Assembly: GCF_964204645.1 (NCBI RefSeq)
Contig: NC_134034.1
Location: forward strand, 7,805,414 to 7,869,413
Source of the DNA: Tubulanus polymorphus
Taxonomy: Eukaryota > Nemertea > Palaeonemertea > Tubulaniformes > Tubulanidae
Direction: 5' to 3'
DNA length: 64,000 nt
A program made the translations under genes and the position numbers. Shown here in pieces: positions 21,901 to 30,807 of the stretch. Each line of letters opens with the position of its first letter. The stretch's first letter is position 1. The notes under the pieces were generated by a model that did not search any database, was not told the origin of the DNA, and worked only from the letters and a program-made list of their open reading frames with translations.

Positions 21901-22082
21901 TCTTTTGTAACATCGACTAACTTTTTTATTTCAAATTGTTTTTTGTTGGTTTTATTCTGTTATTTATTGTTGCTAAGAATGCTTTTTTATCTCCCATTTA
22001 TTATGGGGAAAAATTACTTGTGGTGATGAGTGGTGTGTCGTACTCTCGTACTCTGGTATGAAACCCACATTTTCCAATTACT

Positions 22083-22088
22083 CATGTA
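22083..22088. repeat. Right 6-bp target-site duplication CATGTA
   Basis: Follows the CCAATTACT end exactly and pairs with 17,949-17,954. With the element removed, the minus-strand BEL integrase frame is continuous through one copy of CATGTA. Confidence 0.85.
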
Positions 22089-22099
22089 AACAAGGCAAC

Positions 22100-22405
22100 G
22101 CATTATTTACGATTCTCCTTCGTAAAAAGTGGACCACGAAGATGATCGAGATTCAACTAGATTTTTTTGGCTCAGTGATCCAACTGATCCGGAGAGTAAA
22201 TTTGATACCTACAGATTTAAGCGCGTTCTGTTCGGAGCAACATGTTCTCCGTTCATGTTAAATTGTACGTTGATCTACCATTTAAAACACTTTGGTGGAG
22301 AATTATCAGACTATTTTCTACGCGATATATATGTTGACAATGTCAGTACTAGTATGCAATCTTCTACTGAGAGGCTAGATCATTGAAAAGCACGGCTAAT
22401 TTCAA
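22100..22405 (+). pseudogene. BEL/Pao reverse transcriptase fragment (opposite strand to its integrase)
   Basis: The plus frame reads TRFFWLSDPTDPESKFDTYR, FKRVLFGATCSPFMLN and YLRDIYVDN-type text ending at TGA 22,384. These are the RT fingers/palm blocks of BEL/Pao elements, with YVDN at the catalytic motif. The integrase of the same family is on minus immediately to the left, so the two domains meet in opposite orientation near 22,090-22,130, which an intact element cannot do. This is a rearranged fragment. Confidence 0.75.
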
Positions 22406-22514
22406 TTTTCGTAGCTGGTCTTCTAACTCTTCAGAATTGTGTCAGCTAGCTAGTTAAGAACGTGTTTTGGAAGGTTCTAGAATAATAAAGAATTTAGGTC
22501 TCATGTGGCATTTG
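22406..22514. other. Flank left of the palindromic Polinton end
   Basis: Short unassigned stretch following the RT fragment. It ends CATTTG directly before AGTAATAGGGG. Confidence 0.3.
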
Positions 22515-22884
22515 AGTAATAGGGGTAATAGGCTTTCAAGCCAAAGGTCGAACGGTCGAGCTCATTAAAAAACAAAATATTAAAAGTAATTTAAAACTAT
22601 AATATATTTTCATAGCCGTGTGCATTTCATATTATAACTAAATATTTATTCTAAGATATTAATAATTTTAATTTTAAAAGCATATTGCTCCGCGACCAAT
22701 TGATTTATTACAATACACAAATTCATATAATCAAATATATTTTAATAATTATAATTATTCTATTATTCAACTGAAATGCACACGGCTATGAAAATATATT
22801 ATAGTTTTAAATTACTTTTAATATTTGTTTTTAATGAACTCGACCATTCAACCTTTAGCTTGAAAGCCTATTACCCCTATTACT
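22515..22884. repeat. Palindromic terminus A (115-bp arms, AGTAATAGGGG ends)
   Basis: Arms 22,515-22,629 and 22,772-22,884 are inverted copies with about 95% identity. Both outer ends are AGTAATAGGGGTAATAGGC. The start resembles the ends of the 4.1-kb element (AGTAAT) and of palindrome B at 46,809. The right arm and everything to its right also occur upstream of copy C3 (57,065-57,493), so the palindrome belongs to the left end of the polymerase-bearing element. The immediate flanks (CATTTG and CTTAAA) do not match. Confidence 0.7.
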
Positions 22885-23117
22885 CTTAAAATAATCATAT
22901 ACATGAATAACATTTAAATTGACAGATTATTCAATATAAAAGTGTAAGCTCTTATAGAATAGATATATAGATATATTTACAACATTATTTCAATATTCAT
23001 ATTTGTATGAGTTAGACTTTTAAACATTAAAAGTGTTAGTAAAGTGTGATTGAAATAATACATGATATAAATCATTGAACTTCTAAAATCAATTTTTAAA
23101 AAAAATTTAGTATTAAA
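22885..23117 (+). promoter_or_regulatory. Upstream region of the polymerase gene, copy C1
   Basis: AT-rich leader conserved with 57,262-57,493. It contains ATTAAAAGTGTTAGTAAAGT followed by GTGA (23,026-23,049), which matches the minisatellite motif of the 4.1-kb element. The gene starts in TTAAAATGG, unlike the TAAATG of the other genes. Regulatory role inferred only. Confidence 0.4.
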
Positions 23118-26100
23118 ATGGAAGCAAATAAGTACTACTGTTCAACATGTAATATCAATATAGATAAATCCCAAAAAGCAAGACACAATAAAACTAAAAC
23201 ACATTTAGAGAATAAATTGAAACTAGAATATAAAGATGATATATTAGAAACTAAATTAGAAGAATTAAAGAATGAAAAAGAAACATACAAATGTGATACA
23301 TGTAATCAATCATTCAGTGATAAAAGATATTATAATGAACATTTAAAATCTAAAAGTCATATTAGAAATATGAATAATGATATTTTAGGTGAAGATTATT
23401 TTGATAAAGATAATGATAAGAAACAGAAGACAATTAAAAACATTAAAAAAAATTAAACAATAAAAGACCATACATGGAAGATGTAAGAAAATATATTAAT
23501 TCATTAGATAATAAAAAAGATATAGAGATAACCGAAGCATTTAAAAGTGATATTGGCCCAGCAGCTATCGAGTTTAAATTTCATAAAGGTAAAACATTAG
23601 AAGAAAATAAAAAACATTTAGAAAATATGAAAGAAATACAATAATAATAGATGTTGAATACCCTAAAATTAGTATATCAGTTAAAGTAAAGTTTATAAAA
23701 TCTGAAGATTAACCAATATATAATATTAATTCTCATTCACAACATATTATATATTAACAACATATAGATGATAAATTAGATAAATGTTATAATGAAGTAA
23801 AAACTAAAATAGAAGAGAAATATTTTGAAGGATCTGGTTTAATATTTGATGAAATAATATTTATGACTTTACATGTTTATAACACAAAATATTATAAGTT
23901 AACTAAATCAAAACCAATTGATGAAAATAATGTATCATATTATAAAGAACCAGATATTGAAGCATCACGTTATGTTAAACTACCATTTAAAACTAATGCT
24001 GTTATAAATGTACAAAATGAAGATGATAAATGTTTTGCTGTTAGAAATGTACAAAATGAAGATGATAACTGTTTTCTATGGGCTATAATTAGTTGCTTAC
24101 ACCAAGTTGAAGATTATAAACAACATAGTTTTAGATTAACTCATTATAAACCATTTGAAAATAATTATAAGATAGATAAGTATCCTGTTATAATTAAAAA
24201 CATCCCAAAAATAGAAAGAGATAATAATATAAAGATAAATGTATTTGATTTAATCAAATTACCAAATACAAAAGGTAACAATATAAAACATTATACATTA
24301 GAACCTTTATATCTATCAAAAGATTATGATTCAAATGATGTTATAGATATATTATATTATGAGAATCATTGTATGTGGATTAAACAAATAGATTTATTCT
24401 TTAGAACAGAAAGTGATCACCATAATAAAATATATCTATGTAGAAAATGTTTACATAAATTCAGTAATGAAAGTACACTATTAAATCATAAACAATTATG
24501 TGAAAATCATGATTATTGTAAATTAGTTTTACCAAATGAAAAGGATAAAATATTAGAATTCCAAAAATATGATTACAAAAATAAAGTTCCATTTGTTATA
24601 TATAGAGATTTTGAATCATTAAATAAGGAACTAACTGATCAAGATAGAAAAGAAATATATTATAAAAGAAAGAAATTAAATTCTAATGAAAATAATTTTT
24701 CAGATGAACCACCAAAAACAAATACAATTAAAAAGATTCATCAATCAGCTGCAGCTTTCGGGTTATATATTAAATCTGATTATCCAGAACTAATTGAAAG
24801 TGAATATTATCATTATAGAATGAAAATGTTATCAATCATTTTTGTGACTTATTAATTGAATATGAAATAAAATTTAATGAAAAGTTAAATAAAAATATAG
24901 AAATTATAATGACAGAAGAAGATAAAGAAGCATTTGAGTTTGCAGATAAATGTTATTATTGTGAAAAGATATTTAATTATAAAGATAAAAAAGTAAGAGA
25001 CCATAATCATTTGAATGGAAAGTTTAGAGGCGCTGCGCATGAAAATTGTAACTTACAAGCTAAGAAAATTAACTTTGTACCAGTTATATTTCATAATCTA
25101 TCAGGATATGATGCACATTTATTCATCAAACAGTTATGTTATAAAATAGAAGGAATTAATAATGAAATAGAAAGATTAAATTCAAATAGATCAAAAGATA
25201 AAATACCAACTTATAAATTTAAAATGTTAGCTAAAACATCTGAGAATTATATATCATTCCAATTTGGGTGCCTAAGATTTATAAACTCATATAGATTTTT
25301 AGGTAGTTCATTAGATAACTTATGAAAATCATTAGTTGATGATGAATTGAAAATATTAAAACAACACTATCCAAATAATGATGATTTTCAATTAATGAGA
25401 TATAAAGGCGCAATTCCATATTCTTTCTATAAAAATCATAATGATTTCAATATAACTGAATTATTGAAAGAACAATTCTATGATGAATTAAAAAATGAAT
25501 ATGTTAAAGATGAAGTATATAATAGAACATTGAATATTTGGAATCATTTTGGAATGAAAAATCATGGACAATTAGTAGATTCATATCTAAAATCAGATGT
25601 ATTATTATTAACCGATATATTCGATTTGATTCTTGTCATTGTTATTCATTGATCCTTGTCATTGTTATTCAAGTCCAGGATTAACATGGGATTGTGGATT
25701 AAAATTTACAGATATAAAAATGGATTTGTTAACAAATATAGATCAATTACTATTATTTGAAAAATCTATAAGAGGAGGAGTTTCAGGTGTATTAGGCGAT
25801 AGATATTTCAATGTAAATGATAACCCTGGATATAAGTTATTATATAAAGATGCAAATAATTTGTATGGTTGGGCAATGATGGAACCACAACCTTATGGAG
25901 TATTTGAAATTAGTGAAGTTTTACAACATGAAAATAATGATACATTTGATTGGAAGAAAATGATTCTAGATATTGCAGATGATTCAGATACTGGTTACTT
26001 CTTTGTTGTAGATTTAGAATATCCTGAACATATTAAATTTAAATCTAGAAATCTAGCATACTGTCCAGAACATAAAACTGTAACTCATGAAGAATTATCA

Positions 26101-27184
26101 AATTACCAAAAAAGAATTAAACCCGAAAATCATATTCATACAGAAAAGTTAATGGTAACTCAAGAAGATAAATATAATTATGTAGTACATTATAGAATGT
26201 TAAAGTTTTATCTAAAACAAGGAATGATCCTAAAAAAAAGTACATAGATATATTTCATTTAGTCAATCTAAGTGGTTAGAAAAATATATAGATTTTAACA
26301 CCAAACAGAGAACTGAAGCTAAAACTGATTTCGAGAAAGATTTCTTCAAGTTAATGAATAATGCATTCTATGGTAAGACTTGTGAAAATATTAGAAATAG
26401 AAATGATATTGAGTTAGTAAGTAATGGCAAAAGGATAAGGCATTTACAAACATATCCTAAATTTATAGGTAACAAAATATTTGATGAAAATTTAGCTGCA
26501 GTTAAAATGAGAAGAACATCAATGAAATTTAATAAACCAATCTATGTTGGCGCTTCAGTTTTAGAATTATCAAAATTACTAATGTATGAATTCTATTATA
26601 ATGTATTACAACCACTTTTTGGAGAAAAACATATAGAAATCTTATATTTTGATACTGACAGTTACATATTAAAGATAAAAACTAATAACATGACAGATGA
26701 TTTAAAAACATTAAAACATCATTTTGATTTCAGTAACTATCCTAAAAATCATGAATTGTTTAGCAATGATAATAAAAAAGTTCCTGGTAAATTCAAAGAT
26801 GAATTAGGTGGTGAAAAAATGATTGAATTCATCGGTATAAGATCTAAAATGTATTCATATAAAACTAAAGAACATGAAGCTAAAAAGTTAAAAGGAATAA
26901 CAAAAAGCGTTGTTGAAAAAAATATTCATTTCAAAGATTACATCAATTGTATATTCAATGAAGAAGTAAGAAAACATTAGATGAAATGTATATGATCTGA
27001 AGATCATGAAATGTTTATTGAAGAAATTGAAAAGATAAGTCTAAACCCATTTGATGATAAAAGATATATTTTAGATGATGGAATTCATACAGTTGCTTAT
27101 GGTTGTAATTTAGATGAATACTTAAAATTTAAAAGAGAAGAAACAAAAGAGAAGGAAATAATGAATAGGATTATAACGTGTTAA
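23118..27184 (+). pseudogene. Zinc-finger / protein-primed DNA polymerase B, copy C1
   Basis: In order: two C2H2 fingers (YYCSTCNINI..., YKCDTCNQSF...); an N-terminal region with CFLWAIISCLH; a third finger (YLCRKCLHKF); exonuclease motif I-like YRDFESL (C3 has YGDFESL); an endonuclease VII-like Cys/His block (CYYCEKIF, VRDHNHLNGKFRGAAHENC); then polymerase motifs A (DANNLYGWAM), B (NNAFYGKTCEN) and C (YFDTDS, 26,649). This is the replicative polymerase of Polintons. Breaks include a frame loss near 23,450, TAA at 23,710, a frameshift near 24,820, TGA at 25,323, a deletion/duplication at 25,620-25,670, a frameshift near 26,240 and TAG at 26,978. About 45 bp around CFLW is duplicated (24,016-24,060). 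The motif C site is intact and carries no intein. Confidence 0.85.
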
Positions 27185-27214
27185 TCAAATTTTAATAAAA
27201 AATATGTTATTAAA

Positions 27215-27568
27215 ATGGAGAGTAAACAAACACACAGTGAGAACAACAAATTATTTCTAGATAGAATAAAAGATACTTCAAATATCAAATCAGTAGATTA
27301 TAAATTTAAGAAGTTAAAAGAATTAATAATCCATAAGAAATATCTAATTACAAATATTGATAGAGTTACTAACAAATATGGAGATAAATTAGTTATACAC
27401 TTAGAATATGAAGGATTAAAAGGAAATACATATAAATTCAGAACATATTAACCAGATAGATTTCATAGATTATCAAGTGAAGATCTAGAAGAATTATGTT
27501 CTGGTGATTTCTATTTCGTATACAAAGGTAAGAATGAAAAGGGGCACCATAAAATAGATTTCGAATAA
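27215..27568 (+). pseudogene. 117-aa conserved protein, copy C1
   Basis: Same layout as the open copy at 35,837, with one in-frame TAA at 27,449. It starts in TTAAAATGG rather than TAAATG. Unknown function; it always follows the polymerase by about 30 bp. Confidence 0.6.
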
Positions 27569-27582
27569 AATATGTAAAATAA

Positions 27583-28353
27583 ATGGTAGAATTAAAAGAA
27601 TACAGAATATTTGTTGATTTTAGAAAACTTACAAATTATAAATCTCATAATTTACTAGTTCAATTAGAAAGGGAATATAAAAATTGTGTAGATTTAAAAT
27701 TAGTAAATATAAGTTTATGTAATTCTTTTTACAATATATCGAATAAAACTATTGAAGATAATACTTTTTTTAATTCATATTAGAAATGTAAATAAATGGT
27801 TTAATCTAATTTTAAAACCAGGATTATATAATTTAGAACCATTAGCTCAAGAAATTAATAGAAGAGCACGGTTGAAAATTAGAAGAGATGATAAATTTTT
27901 AATTAGATTTATAAAAAGTGATAGCACAAACAAAATTAAAATAAAGTTATATGATGAAAGTCAACATGCATTTATGGTAAAAAAACCTATAGCTAAACTG
28001 TTAGGAATTGTACCAGATACTGTTACAGGAAACGTAGATGGCAATTCATATTTAATGACTTTTACGCACTTTTATATTTATTGCAATTTAATTGATCCTA
28101 CAAAAACATTTGAAGCAACTAAAGATACAATTTGTAACTCTGGTATATTAAATATTTTACCATTAAAAATGTTAAACAATTTGGAACGCAAATAAATTAT
28201 AATTTAGCTGAATGTGATTTTAAACCTTGTATTCCTCAATTTAATAATTTTAAATTAGAAATAAGAAATCACAATGGATATTTAATTGATTTAAATAACT
28301 TTCCTGTGATATATGAATTAGTTATAAGATGTAGAGAGTCATTATATAAATGA
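27583..28353 (+). pseudogene. Penton-like (minor capsid candidate) protein, copy C1
   Basis: Begins MVELKEYRIFVDFRKLTNYK. Blocks follow: NISLCNSFYNIS, LKPGLYNLEPLAQEI, PIAKLLGIVPDT, HFYIYCNLIDPTKTFEATK, then FKLEIRNHNGYLIDLNNFPV and YELVIRC. The beta-rich pattern and its place in the late block suggest a single-jelly-roll minor capsid protein. This is inference, as no diagnostic motif is known to me. Frameshifts occur near 27,770 and 28,170. Its last codons overlap the next start. Confidence 0.5.
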
Positions 28354-28707
28354 ATATAACTGTTGGACCGAGTATATGTTTTGGGTTTGATTTTAAACGT
28401 GAGAAAGAAATGAAATTTAACATTAATGATGTAATTACACATATTAAAAATATTGCATTTTCTAATGAAACAACATTTGAGTATAAAACAACAATAGATA
28501 AAGAAACTTTAAATGTAGAAAAGATTACTAATTTAATTAGAGAATCTTTAAGATTTTATGAATTAGATGAAGATTTTATCATAGATGATATTAAAAAAAA
28601 TAATAATTGAAATATATACAAATGAAACTAGTAATGAAATAAATGTTGAATTAATCATCACTAAGATAACTAAATATTTTGAAGATAGTAATTTTTTTGA
28701 TAAATAA
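28350..28707 (+). pseudogene. 86- to 118-aa conserved protein, copy C1
   Basis: MNITVGPSICFGFDFKREKE..., acidic at its end. The first frame stops at 28,610 just after an A8 run (28,593-28,600). The other frame stays open from there to TAA at 28,707, immediately before the next start. C3 has the same A8 and the same two-frame structure. Unknown function. Confidence 0.5.
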
Positions 28708-28929
28708 ATGAGTGATAATAAGTGGATAATAACTGGATTATATAATGGAGCATTACTATCAGTTGGAACTGTTGGTTATTCAATGGTATTAAAAAAATTA
28801 TTCAAAATGGGAAGTGTTAATGTTGATAGATTTGATATCAATGATATCTTAAAATTAACATTAGCAGTTACTTTATCTAATTTAACTATTAATTATTTGG
28901 AAAAACAAAAATATATTCCTCCCATATAA
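28708..28929 (+). CDS. 73-aa membrane protein, copy C1 (open)
   Basis: MSDNKWIITGLYNGALLSVG..., with two hydrophobic spans (about residues 7-28 and 46-60) and a C-terminal KYIPPI. It resembles small hydrophobic proteins that recur beside capsid genes in invertebrate Polinton-like clusters (recalled, not searched). It starts in AAATAAATGA. Probably a virion or envelope-type membrane protein. Confidence 0.55.
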   Translation: MSDNKWIITGLYNGALLSVGTVGYSMVLKKLFKMGSVNVDRFDINDILKLTLAVTLSNLTINYLEKQKYIPPI

Positions 28930-28953
28930 ATGCGTAATTATCTTACTAAATAA

Positions 28954-29376
28954 ATGGCTTCTGCAGTTATAACTATTATAGGATCGGCAATTGTTAACGC
29001 TCTAGCATTTACTGGTGGTGGTTATTTATTTAAGCATATTGATAAAAATGGATCATTAACAGAACAAAAAAGGCATAACTTAGCATTAGAAAAATACAAT
29101 AAAGCAGCAGAAGAATAAAGAGAAAAGAGGCAAAACTATATGGATTATATTGACAAAGAATTATATGATCAGAAGATTTCACATAGAGATTTTCAATCAG
29201 TTGATGATGCAATGACTTTATATAACGCGGTAACCAATAAAGAAAAATTACATCTATACAAACCTAAATTATCAGATTATTATACCCCAAGTAAAGAACA
29301 ACAGAAATATGAAATAATATGGATTTTAGGTGGAACTGTTATTGTTATATTTGTAGCATATAGATTTACTAATTAG
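28954..29376 (+). pseudogene. 139-aa two-span membrane protein, copy C1
   Basis: N-terminal hydrophobic glycine-rich span (SAVITIIGSAIVNALAFTGG), a charged helical middle (RHNLALEKYNKAAEE, DFQSVDDAMTLYNAV), the block SDYYTPS and a C-terminal span (IIWILGGTVIVIFVAYRF). One TAA at 29,116 replaces a Tyr codon of the other copies. A 7-codon ORF (28,930-28,953) separates it from the previous gene. Confidence 0.6.
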
Positions 29377-29395
29377 TAATTTTTTTTCTAAATAA

Positions 29396-29828
29396 ATGGA
29401 AGATAAAGTTGATAATATTGATATTATTCCTCATGATATAAATAAAACTAAATTAAAATATATTAAGAAAAACAATATTAGAATTTGAAAATGATTTAAA
29501 AGTTAAAAAGAAAAGATATTTAAAAAGTAAAATTATATATTATTTGATTATAAGTGGTTCGGTTACAATTAGTTCTGTAATAACATTTCTAGCAATATTT
29601 TCACCATTAACACCTTTAGCTATATCAATTGGTGTATTAGGATTAAGTTCAAGTGTTTTAACTGGTATAAGTTCAAAATTAGATATAAAAAGTAAAAAAG
29701 AAAAAACTAAAACTAATATAAAAGAAATTAATCAATTAAGAAATACACTAGATTATATAATAAGTTTAAATGGCCATATAACAGTTGAAGAACCAGATAA
29801 ATTATTAAAAGAATTAGTTAATTATTAA
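29396..29828 (+). pseudogene. 145-aa membrane protein, copy C1
   Basis: Polar N-terminus (DNIDIIPHDINKTKLK), a frameshift at about 29,460, then two adjacent hydrophobic spans (about 29,540-29,660, with ITFLAIFSPLTPLAISIGVL), and a lysine-rich coiled tail with LDYIISLNGHITVEE. Unknown function; part of the late block. Confidence 0.55.
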
Positions 29829-29844
29829 TTTTTTAATCATATAA

Positions 29845-30806
29845 ATGGCAGATAGTTTTCCAAAAGCTTTCCAATATAATAAATCAATCAAATATAATAT
29901 TCCAGCAATAGATTTTAATAAAGATATTTCATATAGAAATGAAGTTTTAAATTCATTAATTGATTTATATATTTATGTTACTGAAAGTAATAATTTTCAT
30001 GTAAAGATGGAAAATATATTTCATGTGTATACAATTAATTTCAAAAATTTAAATGAGGCAAAACAATGGTTATTAAAATCTAATATGAAGTATTGGCAGA
30101 ACCAATTAAATTTTGCTGTTTATTGCGCAACAACAGGATGTGGAATTAGTTGGAATGATCATTTAAACAAACCAAGTTTACCATTGATGTTATCACTTTT
30201 TAGATTTCATACATATTTTCAAATAAAATTAATATTAGATGAATTAGAATGTCCTTTACCAGGTTCAAAATATTTTAAAGAATTGAATAATAATATTGAT
30301 TTTTCTAAGTTTTATAAAATATGTAATAAATTTAATATTAATTCAAATAAAGATTTTAGATCAAAAATTGGAACAATGGGTGGATTAGGAATATTATATA
30401 CTAAAGAATTTAGAAAAATAATGACAAATTCAGATATAAGAACACTAAATTGGAATGAATTATCAAAATATTATAATAATATACAACAACAAAACAATAA
30501 TGGTTGGGTTAATTTCATTTTAGAAAATAGTGAAGGTTTTACTAAAGCTGGAATACAAAGAATAAATCAATCTATTAGAACTTATTTGATATGTATTCTA
30601 GGTGCACAAGTTGAAACAGATCCCCAATAATTGGAAATGATAACACTTCATTCGATGCGCAGAAACAATTCAAAGTATTATTTGAAGATTCCATTCATAA
30701 TGATAAAAATAGATCGATTCCGGAAAACATTGTAAGATATCAAAATTATTTAGATAAATCACATATTAGATTAAATTATTGTATAGGCCCTAATCTATTA
30801 ATCATA
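29845..30806 (+). pseudogene. Large conserved structural candidate, copy C1 (3' truncated)
   Basis: MADSFPKAFQYNKSIKYNIP..., then YWQNQLNFAVYCATTGCGIS, LFRFHTYFQIKLILDELECP, and FTKAGIQRINQSIRTY. The frame is lost at about 30,625 and the copy ends at about 30,806, where it is joined to the zinc-finger gene of C2. The full gene (see 38,432) has about 440 codons and a C-terminal membrane span. Function unproven; its abundance and position suggest a virion protein. Confidence 0.55.
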
Positions 30807-30807
30807 A

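Larger units (their letters stand above)
17955..22082. mobile_element. 4.1-kb Polinton-type element with 1.1-kb TIRs
   Basis: The ends are AGTAATTGGAAAATGTGGG at the left and its complement ending at 22,082, flanked by a perfect 6-bp duplication. Six-base duplications and AG...CT ends are hallmarks of Polinton/Maverick elements using an rve integrase. The arms are about 17,955-19,140 and 20,968-22,082, with an AT-rich core between them. No polymerase, ATPase or integrase is present, so it is a non-autonomous or internally deleted member. The arms carry remnants of three small genes, one related to the 117-aa gene of the larger elements. The upstream motif AAAGTGTGAGTAAAGTGTGA is also shared with those elements. 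Confidence 0.8.

Noticed and set aside
17955-22082. Large palindrome as an assembly artefact
   Set aside because: The arms differ in repeat number and at many bases, and a perfect 6-bp target duplication flanks it, so a real insertion is the better explanation.
29845-30806. Calling the large conserved gene the major capsid protein
   Set aside because: It ends in a membrane anchor and is not clearly two jelly rolls; the gene at 41,465/52,366 fits that role better, so both are left as candidates.
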